Below are positions 36,176 through 48,600 of a DNA stretch of 64,000 nucleotides, piece after piece. The DNA comes from Chloromonas sp. AAM2. Taxonomy: Eukaryota > Chlorophyta > Chlorophyceae > Chlamydomonadales > Chlamydomonadaceae. The notes under the pieces were generated by a model. The model saw only the letters and a program-made list of their open reading frames with translations. It was not told the origin of the DNA and did no database searches. The translations under genes and the position numbers were made by a program. Position 1 is the stretch's first letter; each line of letters opens with the position of its first letter. The stretch lies in NCBI GenBank assembly GCA_004335635.1, contig QAXH01001507.1, forward strand, positions 1 to 64,000, given 5' to 3'.

Positions 36176-37092
36176 CGTGTAATGCAGTCCCACCCGGTTG
36201 TTGCACCGAGGGCAGTAGTGGCTCAAGATGTTTCGGAACAGTGGCCCGTCTGAGAAGAGTGACATGAAGCCCACACACTCTGCACAAGCACATGCAATGC
36301 ATATGCAATGGTGGCATGTGGGTACGCATGGAGCTCAAACAATCGCATACCCAAGGTCCTGGGGTGCACGCTTGCCATGCACTGACGGTCGTTGTATTCA
36401 AAAGACTGAGTGGTCATTGTGTGTTATTGGGCTCAACCATTGGCCGCACAGCATTTGCAGACTCTGTGGCACTTCCAGCTGCATCACCATGCGCAGCCAA
36501 AGCACAGCAACCTGGGACACACTCGTGCACACGGTCGCAGTGAAATCCACGTGCCTCAGGGCAGCGCTGGTTGCTTTTTTTTGCAGACTGTACAGCGTGA
36601 GTGCTGACATATGAGATGCCTGCGCTGCCAGTACGCGCTGTGATATCACCCACCAGTCTCGGCCTCAGTCACAGTTGTGGTGTACAAGCCACATTGCGGG
36701 CAAGCAATTCTCATGGGCCCAGGTGGCCAATGTTCAGCGCTGGCAGGGATTGGCTCCAGGTCTGTGCAACAGCAAGAGCATCATTCATGCATTCATAGTG
36801 CTGCTCATTCACTGGAAGGCAGGTATGTGAGGTGACGTGAATGGTGACCATGGCATCACACATGCCCTTAGAAGTTTGAGCCATTGTGCACTAATGCCTC
36901 ACCAGTTGGCCGCTTGCTCATGGCCTGTTCCTCAGGTGCCCCTGTAACGTGGCTGTCAAGCGTCCCAAAGGCCAAGGGAGGGGCGGTTAAGGAGTTGGGT
37001 TGCCCTTCAAGGAGCAGTGATGACTCCTCTTCAAACGGAGAAGCACGTCTTGTAGAGGTGTGGGGCGCCTCTGCAATCTCGCCCGTTGACAT
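36071..37092 (-). CDS. probable LITAF-like zinc-ribbon protein (model incomplete)
   Basis: LITAF-domain proteins are small monotopic endosomal membrane proteins whose two CxxC halves bind one zinc. Minus-strand exons: 37092-36903, 36761-36654, a possible 24-base exon 36511-36488, and 36249-36176; all four are phase-compatible. The N-terminal 60 residues are polar (EEESSLLLEG); then EHWPPGPMRIACPQCGLYTTTVTEAE gives the first CxxC half and ILSHYCPRCNNRVGLHYT the second. The 24-base exon would supply GCCALAAH, like the GCC...P run ahead of the second half. The family's long hydrophobic stretch between the halves was not found. The last exon either splices at GTAAGG (36175) or reads on to a stop at 36071. 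It could also be another two-CxxC zinc ribbon. Confidence 0.5.
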
Positions 37093-38119
37093 TGTAAGCA
37101 GCGTTCGATACGGTGCTTACTCCTGCGGCTGAATCGACAATTCTAAAATGTTCTGGCCTCGGCAGGGCATTTCACAGACCCAGAGCTGCCGGGGCCATGT
37201 CTCTCTCACGCAGCAAAGGCAGTTGCAGCAGCCCTTCCGCCTCACCTGCGGCCTGCTGCGCTTTGGAGGCTTTGGATGCGCTATGACACACGTGGCGGAA
37301 ACGACAAGGTACGAAAACCAACGACTGACAGCTTCTCTACAGCTTGGATGGCAAGAGAGAACGGCTTCCTTGCGGACACCAAAGCCACCATAAGCAATCA
37401 GTGCCAAACTGCCCTCCAAGCATCCACGCCTTATGCAGCATGTGCAGACAACTGAAAGGACGGGCCATTCGTTACCCCGCTTGCCGCCGTTCCATGCTGC
37501 TACTGTTTCAAACAGGTTGACATTTCTCATGAGTCCAGCTGTGTCAGGTATGATTTACAAGTGATAGCTTACATGGCACTGGCTGATCAGACATACTATT
37601 ACTAGTTTGAATATGATGGGAATGTGGGCCGTCCCGACATGACTGGAATCTGAAGCAAGAGAGGCACGAATGCATAGCCATGGCAGCAGTGCAACGTACG
37701 CCCTGTGCAACTTTCCAACACAAACATGTCTCTGCATGTGTTTCTGCCGGCGGCAGTGTCGAATAACAAGCAATCTGAAAACAAATGACAACCTCGTTGC
37801 AAACAGCACGTTGCCTATTGCACATCTGTATGGTACAGAAATGTTCACTTCACTGTGAAACAAGCCAAACCCACACAAAAAAAGAGTTGCAATGTTTGGC
37901 ACAAAACAAAACCAGCCAACACTGCCAGTCCTCTGTGTGTCCTGTCTCCTTGGCCAGCCAGCCATGGCTCGTGCAGTCGTGCCCTGCTCTTGATTCTGTG
38001 CGCGGCATAATCGCCAGACCCAGTGCCACCAGTAGCAGTACGCCCGGCCTTAGGCAGCCCACTATTCAACACCAGACTTACAATGCCTTGGGAATGCACA
38101 ATGCAGAATTCCAGCCCCG
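37093..38119. other. spacer
   Basis: Between the 5' end of the LITAF-like gene and the 3' end of the reductase gene. Open frames on both strands at 37147-37530 have no recognised match. Minus-strand TGTAA at 38082-38078, 38 bases past the reductase stop, is a likely polyadenylation signal. Confidence 0.45.
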
Positions 38120-41100
38120 TCAAGATGCGAGCATGGCTGTCTCAGCACGCCTGTGACACACAGTCTGTACGGGCACTGTGGGCTTGTGTGTCATGGAAAG
38201 CCCCAGAGACGCCGCTGTGGGACCAGACGGCACAATGCCCGAAGGATTCAGTGGGAACAGGGACGAAAAGTATGACGCCCGAGCGGCATCCACGTCCACA
38301 GTATCGCACACCTGTGCACGTGCGCTGCACTCACGTTATGACATGTTCTACATATAGGGCGACCTATCCACAATATGCATAGCACATCATTCCAATCTGC
38401 TGCTGAATGCCTGGCACTGCCAGTCCCTGACGTAGTTTTGCCCACACCCTTGCTCAACACCAAGCCACACTTCGCCACACGTGCCAAGCAAGCCAGCCTG
38501 CATGCATTGTTGTCTCTCTACTTCAGGCAACAGCTGGTCCATTAGCCTTGGTCTGGGCGACATTCAACTCGGAGCAGGACTTGCCTGCAGCTTGGATCCC
38601 TCGACATTCAAATTCCACATGCGCTGCACCCACGCGCTTAAGAGGGGGTAGTCAGCGATTCTTCGCCTGTGGTCAAGCAGACGGTCATGGCTTGCATTCA
38701 CATGTTCAGATAGCCTGACTGTGCCATCTCGACCACCTGCACATGCTTAGATTTGCTGGGTTCCCTGTTCCTACTCTTTCCCTCTCTCAATCGCCTGGTA
38801 TCGCAATCGCCTGGTATCGTAATCCATTAACATGAAATGATCCATGTCCAGGAAACCATTGTCGGTGCAGGCTTCTTTAGTTCGCCAGCCTCTGAGCCAT
38901 ACACCTACTACCAAGGGGCTAACATAACCAATCTCACATTCAGGCTCTCCAAACGCCCTGCCTCCTCCTTCACATCCACTCACTGGGTGCACTTGAACAG
39001 CGGTGCATACACGGCATCGAAGCGGGCCAATGTCGGCAGCAGACGCACGTCCGCCTCCGTGAGCTGCTCTCCCAGCAGGAAGGGCCCCTGAGCCAAGCGG
39101 GCCTCTAGGGAGTCAAGGGTGGAGAACAGTGCGGCCTGCGCCTGGCTGTACGCCTGCTGAGTGGTGGCAAAGCCTGACGCGTACACGCCATTGCCCACGT
39201 TCTCATAGATCTGTGATCATTACATGCATGGCAAGGGCACGATGGGCTTGTCGTGCTTTCCCTGCGCTGACTGTGCTTTTCCTGCTGCCTCATGACACGA
39301 TGCACCATCAAGTCAGCCAGATACTCAAGTCAGCGCTGTTGGAAGAAGCGTACCAAGCTAAGTTATTCCTCAGAATCTTTATTCACTATTGATTGGCTCT
39401 CCTTTTCACTGCCACCACATCACGTGCCTGGCATGCTCCAGGCAGTGCATTGGTAAGACCCCATGAACCTGCACACAGCTGTGCTGCGCTGACCTGTTCA
39501 TTGAGGGTGTCTATGTCGCGTGCGAGCCGCTCAGGCACAAGGTCCACGTCTGAGCAGCCCGGCAGGTGCAGGCCATTGAGCATGCGCATGATGTCAGCAC
39601 TCTCATTGGACACCACCTTGCGTGTGCGCTTGTCCACCAGCAGCGGAGCGGTGCAGCGGCCGGTGAAGCCCGGGCGGGCACTGTCATACACCTCCCTGTC
39701 CAAGCAAAGGAACAAGGTGTGTACAACTACAGTACATCATTGCAATAACATGAGTAGATGTACACAGCCAACACGGAGTGCATGTAACGGGCTTGTGTGG
39801 GGTGGACAACACGCACGAAGCAAATGCTAGCACCTTGTATGTTCAGTTAGTGCATCCAAATGAGCGCATAATGTGGCGCTGTGCGGCTCACACATTGCAC
39901 AGTTGGCAAGTGCTACATGAGACCGGTCTTGACTCGTGGACTCATGGGCTCATGGACTCACAGACTCATTGACGAGCCTTGACTCACCACAGGTCCTTTG
40001 CGCCCCACACCGGATCAGGGGCCTGGGCATCAAAGATCCAGCCGCCCCTCCTTGCCTTGGTGGGGTCTGAGCCCAGCATTGTGAAGGTGATGTGTGGCTG
40101 GGACGAGCCTGATGCGGGCCGGCACAGCCCCCGCAGCACTAGCGTCAGCAGCACGCGGTGGCACCAGGGACAGGCGTTGCCGACGTACAAGTGGTAGCGG
40201 CCGCTCTCAGCCTGCAGAGTTGCACGCAAGCTCTTTCTATCGGGACTATTGTAGTACTACTATCAGTATGATATGTAGAATTACTATCAGTATGTAAGCA
40301 TTGAAATTAGGTGGGCGAGCACCTGGAATTGCAGCTGAGCAGAGTCATCACATGCGTGTAATGCAATGCATCGTAAGGGCAGGTATGTGATGCTGGTGGC
40401 TGTGGGAGCATGTGCTGATGAGGTGCACATGCAACTGAAGACCCAGTGCACAGTTACTGTTGCTGAACGTCTGTATCTGAGACAACGTGGCCTCAGGTTT
40501 GGTCTTCCGTGGTGTTGATACATCTCCAGAGCCTCACTGGAAATTCAGCATCCCCAATTCGGCCGGTGAAAGCATAGCTCTGCCGCTTGTAGGCCCCGGA
40601 CTTGCTCTGGGGTGCCAGTTCTCTGACCATGGTCTGCCACGCCAGACGCCAGCCCTCCTTCACGCCTGCAAGGCAAGTTGCCAACAAAGGAAACTTGCTC
40701 TGCAACCATTGGCCAATGGAAGCCAGATCAAAAGGATGCTGCTCCAGAACATTGGATTTGCGTCATAAGGCTGCTCTGAGTGTGTGGCCACGATGCTTGC
40801 GCTGCACCTACCGGAGACCAGCAACGACTGAGGAACCAACTTGTTTGTCCATTCCAACAAGGAGAAGCCCTGTGGCACAGCAAAGATCATAGTGTGAGAT
40901 CTGCAACCAGTAGGGGTGCTACTGCACAGGTCAGCAGCAGTGTCATCCATGGCCAGAGTGCACCGCGCCCTGAAGGTTTGGGCGCTAGCCTACGGATGCT
41001 TGAATGCTCTGACAGATTTCATACTGTATGGCACAGAGTCTATCCTGGCTGAGCCAAGCACGCACTTTGTCCACTTGCTGCCCTCCAGCAGATGGTGGCA

Positions 41101-41160
41101 TTGCTCTTGTGCGCACTTTGCTCTGCATATGGGGCCTGTGGAGGCCTGAAATGTTGCCAT
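38120..41160 (-). CDS. GHR: glutathionyl-hydroquinone reductase (Xi/omega-type GST), probably plastid-targeted
   Basis: Reduces glutathionyl-hydroquinones with glutathione through a catalytic cysteine. Secure minus-strand exons: 40869-40812, 40665-40538, 40211-39988, 39695-39494, 39210-38984, 38666-38585, 38311-38120; phases agree (about 370 residues). Landmarks in order: LLEWTNKLVPQ, MVRELAPQSKSGAY, FTGRIGDAEFP, then GRYHLYVGNACPWCHR with the CPWC active site (plastid GHR type, where yeast ECM4 has CPWA), EVYDSARPGFTGRCTAPLLV, NESADIMRML, IYENVGNGVYASGFAT, LTEADVRLLPTLARFD, and the C-terminal TVDVDAARASYFSS with NPSGIVPSGP. The intron after 38585 has a perfect GC donor (CAG|GCAAGT). A first exon from ATG 41160 (MATFQASTG..., low acidic content, Ser/Arg/Lys) would be a plausible transit peptide, but its donor is not settled. 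Confidence 0.9.
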
Positions 41161-41256
41161 GGTAGGACCTGGCAAGGCCTTGTCTCTGACTTGATGGTAC
41201 TGATGGAGCGCGCATCTCTTGCTTGATCACCTGCTGTGCTGGCTTCCTTGAGCTCT

Positions 41257-41379
41257 CTCTTACGGCCTGCAGCTGGGAACCACTCCAGACGTTTTCGCGT
41301 GGTTTTCCAGCGCAACATCAGCTGCGTTCTGAAGCCTTTCCTTCTGTGCTAGCTGTGCTTTGTAGAGGCCATAACCCAT
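41257..41379 (-). other. possible small divergent ORF or first exon
   Basis: ATG at 41379 (minus) opens a frame MGYGLYKAQLAQKERLQ... of about 39 codons, charged and helix-prone, with a possible GTAAGA donor just before its stop. It lies 17 bases from ATG 41397 of the lipase gene on the other strand. I do not recognise it. It could be a first exon of the reductase gene, a small separate gene, or chance. Confidence 0.25.
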
Positions 41380-41450
41380 GCTAGTGTAAACGAACAATGG
41401 CGCACGGCAGGAAGCATGGAGTTAGCGCTTTCAACAACCCTAAACCTTCA

Positions 41451-43236
41451 ATGCTTCACGCCGTTGCACTGACATTAATACTTACTGTCCCGTGCTGTTC
41501 TGCGGCGCATTGGCGTGACAATTGGTGGGGTTTAAAACCTTTTCTGGACTGGAGAGAGAAGCAGGCACCTACCCGGGAGAGCATGCTGTCTCCCTTGTCG
41601 TCTCGAGCGAATACTGATGTTGGCGAAGGTACCCCCGGACTCGGGTCGGACTTGGATGACATCAGCACAGTGTGGGACCCAGCTGCGGTCAGCAGTAGTG
41701 CAGGGCTGGCGGAGGCCGCAGCGAGCAAGCACGCAGTGCTAGGCATGCCTTCACGCCAGAAAGTGAGCGACGCTGCTGGCGATGGCAGTCCTTCCTCGTT
41801 CGACCTTGAGCAAGCTAAGCGCATGGGTACCATCACATCAGTGGCCTACTGCAGCGAAGAGGCAGTCATTGAAGCCTGGAACTGCAGCAGGTGCCAGCGT
41901 GTGCCCGGCTTTCAGTCATACAAGGTGCGCACTTGTGCATGCATTCAGAACCATGGCAAGTGCATGGGCCTCGAGTCGTGCGTCATGCTAGCAACTTTTA
42001 CTTATGGCAAAGAAAGGCAACACTATTTCCAAGATAAGAGCAACAGACAACAACACACTCAAGCCAGCAGTCCTTGATCCTCTTCACGTTGCACCGAGCC
42101 GGTGCATACATTCAATTCAAAGCAGATGCGAGCTGTCTCAACATTGTTCCATGGTTGCTGCTCACAGGTGGTGTTTGACAGGCAGTGGGACCTGTTGGGC
42201 TATGTCGGTTATGATGCGGCCAAGGATGCCGTGGTGGTTGCGTTCCGCGGTACAGATTCACACAGCTGGGGCAACTGGATCCACAACCTCAAGACATGGA
42301 GGGCCAACAAGATGTATCCCATCGAGGGGCATCCCGGGGCCATGGTGCATGCAGGTAGACTTTTACACCCATGTGCCCTTACCGTCCCGCATGCCAGCTC
42401 TGAGAGCTGCACAGTCACAACAGGCAGTGTGCGCTCACACAGGCACTATCCCATCCTCAGCTAAGCAACGGTTTCTTGGAGCTATGCAACCAGGCCACAC
42501 GAGACGCGAACAGCGGTGTGCCTGCCCAAAGGTCACCTGCAAATGAATGCGTAACGGCTCCGCTCCTGCCCACTTCATTATCTTCATGGCCTTGCTGCGC
42601 TGGGAAAACAAACTTCTGTGCCTGCTTGGCCTTGCAGGCTTCTATGACTTGTGGACGCGCAGCAGCCTCCAGACCAACCTGACTCAGCTGGTGGGCGAGG
42701 TGGTGCAGGCGCACCCCACCAAACGCCTGTTTATCGCGGGCCACTCCATGGGCGGGGCACTGGGTTGCCTGGCAGCGCTGGATCTCAAGTTCAGGCACAA
42801 CTTTACAGAGGTACGGTACTGCATTGCCATGCGACTAATTGAATGGCAGGTTTCCAGTGGGCGGCGACTGAGTGCAATGAGTTGTCAGGCTTGCTGAGGC
42901 CTTATGGGTCAATTGATATGTGTCTGGGCCTTCAGTGTACAATTGGTGCTCAAAGTGAGGCTGGGTGTGCTAGGGCAGCGACTGAGTACAACCAATTGCT
43001 GAGGTCTTGGGTTTTCTTATTCTTTCGTGATCTTTTATGATACCGAGAACTTTAGCAGCAGCAAATTAATGTGCTTGGGACGAAGGATGACCTGTGGGCT
43101 AAGGTTTGCTGACGTCAAGAGGCTGTCCAGAGTTCCTGGCATGCTGGGATCCTTCCTAGGACAACTGGGACAACTGCAGCGCTGCCACAAATTTCGGAGT
43201 GCAGCAGATGCAGAGCAATCACTAAAGGCCATGCCG

Positions 43237-43267
<31 letters not shown>

Positions 43268-44158
43268 CTGATGGCGCTGTCGTGCCTGGACCATGGCAAA
43301 GTGTTTCTTCATCGCAACAGCGTATCTTGAAACTGAATTATTTCAACAATGAAATACCTCAAACCGCACCTCAACATGCGCACACAGGTGCGTGTGTGGA
43401 CGTTTGGTTCCCCGCGCGTGGGCAACTTCGCGTGGCAGCAGCTGTTTGAGGAGCACGTGACAGAGAGCTGGAGGTTCACACACAACAGGGACATCGTGCC
43501 CTCACTGCCGCCTAGGCTGCTGGGCTTCCATCACGTGGCAAGAGAGGTGAGGAAACCAGTTTGCCTGTCTGGTTGCAAGATTGGCATTCAAAGGCGTTTG
43601 AAGGCTTCCTGCCTTGTGGTGCATGAACAAGCTTGCCTGATGCCCTGTTTATTGTCAGAGATTTTGAAACTGTTAACTCTGCTGCGATTTCAGGCTTGGA
43701 CGGTGGACTTCTCTGGCGCGGGTGGCATTGTAGAGCAGAAGGTGCTCATTTGCGATGAAACTGGGGAGGACCCCAGCTGCCACAACTCCGCTTGCATGTT
43801 GGGGCTGTGCACCAGGTAAGGAAGGGGGGTAGGATTGTGTGGTCGGCTGCTGCATGCGCGACCTCCTTGAGTGTCTGCGCGACAGGCAAAACACGGCGCA
43901 GAATTTGGCGTGTATTGGTAGCATCAGCGGCAGCTGACAAGGCCAGCGGGGCACGGCCCGGTGTATGCACGGGATTGGACAGTTGAGTTGTGTTCAGCAG
44001 GCTGCCCGCTGCACAATGCTGCAGCAGTTTGTCTGTCTGAGCTGTTATGTTTGCTCAGCACGCATGTGTGCGTGTGTGTGTATGTGTGTGGCTGCAGCGT
44101 GGCTGACCACTTGACGTACCTTGGCCTAGAAATGTACCGAGACGCGCTCGAGTGCTGA
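41451..44158 (+). CDS. secreted class 3 triacylglycerol lipase
   Basis: Alpha/beta-hydrolase of the fungal-lipase-like (class 3) family, cleaving ester bonds of acylglycerols. Exons: 41451-41924, 42168-42354, 42638-42810, 43388-43546, 43694-43815, 44098-44158; phases agree, about 391 residues. The start at 41451 was preferred to ATG 41397 because MLHAVALTLILTVPCCSA forms a signal peptide at once; the upstream ATG adds 18 residues. Conserved blocks: GYVGYDAAKDAVVVAFRGT with the oxyanion region, LFIAGHSMGGALGCLAAL with nucleophile about Ser257, VWTFGSPRVGN, THNRDIVPSLPP with Asp about 313, and ADHLTYLG with His about 376: a full triad. Cys-rich stretches (CSRCQRVPG; CDETGEDPSCHNSACMLGLC) fit a disulfide-bonded secreted enzyme. 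TGTAA at 44240-44244 follows the stop by 82 bases. Confidence 0.93.
43235..43267. repeat. (AAC)n microsatellite
   Basis: About 10 AAC/CAA units in the third intron of the lipase gene. Confidence 0.9.
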
Positions 44159-45694
44159 CCTCCATGCAGCTTTGGCTATGCTTTGTGGCAACCGCGCCCC
44201 ACATGTGCTAAGAAGCCTGTGGAGTGGACAAGCACGTTTTGTAACAACAATACCACCGAACAAACACACATACATGTTTTGCTGACACACACAGTCTGAC
44301 CTCACAGCCTGGCAGACATAATCTGCTTCCTGCCTGCCTTTTGACATGATCTGGCAAAGGCACAGGAATTGTTGCGAGCGTGTGAGCTTGCCTGTAGCAT
44401 GCAAGACAGGAAGACCTGTGAGCTATTCAGGTAGCCCCATGCTGTAGGGGCTACATTCACCGGCCCATTGTGTTTCTGGAGCAGTGGGACTGCTGACAAG
44501 ACCCGTGCTGTAGTGGCCCATTAACTGTACAACTGATTAATATATCAGTCATGAGTGGAGTTGCTAATGTGGCATATGCCAGCTGCCATGGCGACACAGG
44601 GACGTAGGGCCTGGCAATTCCATGGGGTGTTGGTCCGTTCCACACTTGCTGATTGTATTGTATAGTTGGAACTAAATGTACACAAGAAGACTGAATGCGA
44701 GTTTGTTAGGCAAGAGTTTTTGTCGGCGGTTCTTGTCTTACCAAAGTCCTCTTATTTATGTGCACTGGCTGTTTGCTTGCTGCTAGGAGTAGCTGACTGT
44801 GGTAGCATGCAGCCAAGATGGGCTACTTGGGTGACTAAGTTCTCAATTCATGAGCATGCAATGTGGAGGGCGGGATGAACTTAATCTGCCACGCAACCAT
44901 CGGCCTTACATTTGATTCTATGCTTTCTAGTCTGCTTGCGTCCAAACAGCGTTGTGTAAGATTCCCCTTTACTAGAAATTTTTGCAATTTGCGCAAGTAG
45001 TTGATATTTGCTGTGGACGTGCTTCCTGGTGTGCACTCCCTCCTTGTAAACTGAGAGTTGTTAGTTTTTTAGGAGCTTTTCTAGCAAGAAGCGAAAAAAA
45101 GAACTATGCCAGTTCTGGGACCTGTCCTGTGGGTGTTGCTGAAATGTTGATGATGTGTGGTGACCCCGTGTTGTGTGAGACTGGGACACAGTCACCAGGA
45201 ATCGCAACCCACTGTGCGTTCGTTCACACGCCACCTGTCGTTCACACGCCGCCTGCAGAGCACCGCTGAACGCTGCCATTCTCGTTCTGACGGTGCATCC
45301 TACAACGAAAAGTAAGAACGAAGGCCACTGCCAGGCCGGCAGCGACTGAGGATGCTTAGTGCGTAAAATCTCACGCACTACACGTGCAGATGAACGTGAC
45401 CCCAGCCGCTTCCAAACGTCACCCGAGTCGCTGGCACGACATCGCAGGGCTTTGCGCGTCCACCTGTGCTGTGGTGACAGGCCTTATCGCGTACAATTCT
45501 TGATGTGCGGTTTGTCGACAATGCGTTTTCGACGCCTGACATGATGATCATCTGGCCGATGTCAACTTCCTTCCACTCAGATGGTTTGAGGCTTCACGAT
45601 CACTTATAATCTCATCGCAAACATCCAGTGTGCATATCTCGACAATCGCGGGTCTTCGTCACCAGTTGATTGGTTAGCCCATCGTGGGCTCAAA
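44159..45694. other. spacer with repeat copy G
   Basis: 3' flank of the lipase gene and promoter region of the lactone oxidase gene. It holds one inverted copy of the dispersed repeat (45105-45123). No coding exon is supported. Confidence 0.5.
45092..45123 (-). repeat. dispersed repeat, copy G
   Basis: Minus strand reads GGTCCCAGAACTGGCATAG followed by TTCTTTTTTT: the family core with its T run. Confidence 0.65.
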
Positions 45695-48600
45695 ATGATC
45701 AGAACCCGTATGATCGTGGCGGCATGGCTCTTTCTTGTTCCGGCTGTGCTCCACCTGCTCGGGCCGCGCCTTGCGCAGGCTGCGGTGCCTGCGGACCTCT
45801 CAAATTTCCAGAACGCAAGTCATGCGCTGCCTCTACTGCTGAACTCGTGTGCACCATCGACAGGTTGCCCATCAATCACCCGATCATCGCGCCGATTCCG
45901 CCTGCGCAGGAATACGTTTGCGACGTGGATACCTTAATTGTCAGGTGAGTATGATCATCTCAGCAGCGCAACGCCACACGCCTTGGTTTCTCGCTCCTGT
46001 TGACACCTGTGGCCGTGCTCTCTGCCCCTTCGCAGGCCCGCCAGTATAGCTGATGTCCAGGCGGCCGTGGCCCGTTATCCTCACGTACGCAGCAACGGCA
46101 AAGGCCATTCATGGAACCGGGTGGGTGGCAAACTCTCAGCCTGACCATGGTTCCCGCCTCCGCGTCCCTTGTTCAACACAATGAAAGGTTGCCACCCTTC
46201 GTCTGCAGCTGCTCCCTATCAGTGCTAACAGAAGCACCTGCCTTTCATGCTGTGCCATAACACGCATGTGATACTGGCCTTCTGGCCAACCACATAACAC
46301 CATATGCATGGGCATGCCCTGCTGCCTATGCTGTCTGCAGCCCTTCTTCTGTTCCAACGCCAGCGCGCCAGGTGCCCAGGGCAACGGCCCTGCCGTCAAC
46401 GTGCAAATGAGCACCATCCGGCCCATGCAAATCCATGTGCTGGAGGACGAGCAGGCCATATGGGTGGATGCCGGAGTGACCACCATAGACCTCCTGGACT
46501 ACCTAGGCAACTATGTCACTGTCAAGTCACCCACTGGATACACACTGGTGAGCAGCTAGCTACTCAGTCGGCATTTGTTCGCTTTCTGATAATAGCCAAC
46601 GATGATAATAAACTGATTGCATATGAGTGTTGCTTGGGCAAGAAACCAGGCAGCCACACAGCGCTTGAATGCAAATTGAAGTGTGCTGCATCTCAGGGAG
46701 TCCTGTTAGCGTTGATATCAGAGTTTGCCAGTGTGGCAATCGCTACCTTAGCATTATTGTGGAGCACTTGCTTCTTGAATATGGTCAGCAGCAGCGCCTT
46801 AAGTCAACTTACACTAATCTTACTGATGCTCTTAGGATTCAGTGTAGGACGTCAGTGGGCATTACCTCAGGAGCTCCCTATCAGCCACGCGGCATGGGTC
46901 ATTCCAGACATGCTTTGCAGCCCGACGCTGTAACAGCCCGTCTTACACAGCCTTAACTATGGGATGTGCTGTGCATATCATTGCTGTCACTGCTGCTTTG
47001 CTGCACACCTGTTTGTCTACTTCTAGGGCGCCTTTCCCTGGTATGTCTACCAGTCCATTGGCGGCGCCGTGGCAACCGGCACGCATGGCTCAAGCCTCGT
47101 GCACAACAGCCTGTCACACCAGGTGGGTACCAGCAGCCTGCACTTGTAACGTACAAGTTTGTGATTTTGCATTGGACAGTGCATGGTCGTGGGCAACTAT
47201 CTGTACCAGCTGGCGTCCCTAACACAATCAGCAGTCGATGGGACTGATGTGGGGAGCATATTGCAGGCTCACCGCACCGCGTACAACTGCAGAGAATCTT
47301 ATCTGCTAGACACTGATGACTGCCACTGTGTGCACGGCATTGGCCTGTTTAACGGCAATGCCTTACAGGTCCTGGAGATCGAAATGGTGCTAGCCAACGG
47401 CACCCTTATCCACCTCACACCTGAGAACAACCCCTTCCTGATGCGCGCCGCTAGGGTCAGCGTGGGCAGGCTGGGCGTCATCACTCGCCTCAAGATGAGG
47501 TAAGTGCTGGCTGCAGACGCAACTGTACCAGTTGGCTTTTGGCGTTGGCGGCAGGAAAGCAAACTTCAGGCTGCAGTCTCATCGCGAGCATCAGCGTGCC
47601 TGGCGCCTAGCTTGATGCTTATCTATGAGTAGCTAATGCGTACCAACATGCTAGCTATGTAAGCTGTACGTCAGCAGGCCCAGGTCGCACCGCTCAACGC
47701 CTTGCTTGCTTCGCTGTCCATTTCTCCTGCAGCCTTGGTGCCTACTTCTTCTACTTTTAGACGCTAGGGTTGCTTGCGTGAATCTGTTGCTGCCATTGCA
47801 GGATTGTTCCTGAGCAGGCGGTGAAGCGTGAGCTGCGCCTGATGAGTGTGACGCAGTGGCTAACGATGCTCCAGGCTGCACAGCAGACCTTCATCGACAC
47901 GGGGTTCCTGCCACTCGAGTTCAATGAGACGGAGTGGTTCTGGCAGACACAGCGAAGCCAGGTGCGACTTTGTGTGTATATGCTCCTACGAGGAGTCAGT
48001 GAGGCTTTTGGTGTGTCTGGCGCTCGATCTGCATTGCCATGACAAGTGTACTCTGCATTCTCACTCTAGCGCAGCTGACGTTGTCCTCCGGTGTCTTGCC
48101 CTGCACTGGGTCCGAGATTGCGCTGACAAGAGCATTCTGATCGGTTAGCGTTCATCTAATCGTTTAGCGTATGCGGCTGTTCTCCATGGATGCTCGGGCA
48201 GCGCAAGCAGTGCGTTCATGGATCGCCGCAGCTTTGTAAGGATAGGTGGCAACTAGTGTGCACATTGCTCTTGTTGCTCGTTCAGATTATGATGGTCAGC
48301 TTCACTCGGGGCGACTCGGTGGCTGGCAACACAACTGCTCTGAGCTCCCTACTAGCCGACTGGACGCCCGATGACACCACTGTCTACAATACAAGCCGAA
48401 CTTTTCTCAAGGTAGGGGTTGCGCAGGTGGGCAGATTTGACTCAAGCTCGGCCATACCTTGACGAGTCATGGTGCGTAGGGTGAATCAAGAAGGGTGTCA
48501 GCAGGGCAGATGCAGGGTCTGGACAAGCGATTGTCCACGCGGCGATAGTTGCGTCGGGCCCAGGTCGGACATGTCGACGAACGTGCTGATGTGAGTTCAC

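Noticed and set aside
38771..38992. 73-codon minus-strand frame in the reductase gene
   Set aside because: It is the intron after the exon ending at 38984; a GTGAGT donor and an in-phase next exon at 38666 bypass it.
47183..47368. In-frame extension upstream of the lactone oxidase exon at 47369
   Set aside because: Open but unlike the family; the acceptor at 47368 joins HQ directly to VLEIEMVLANG as in homologues.
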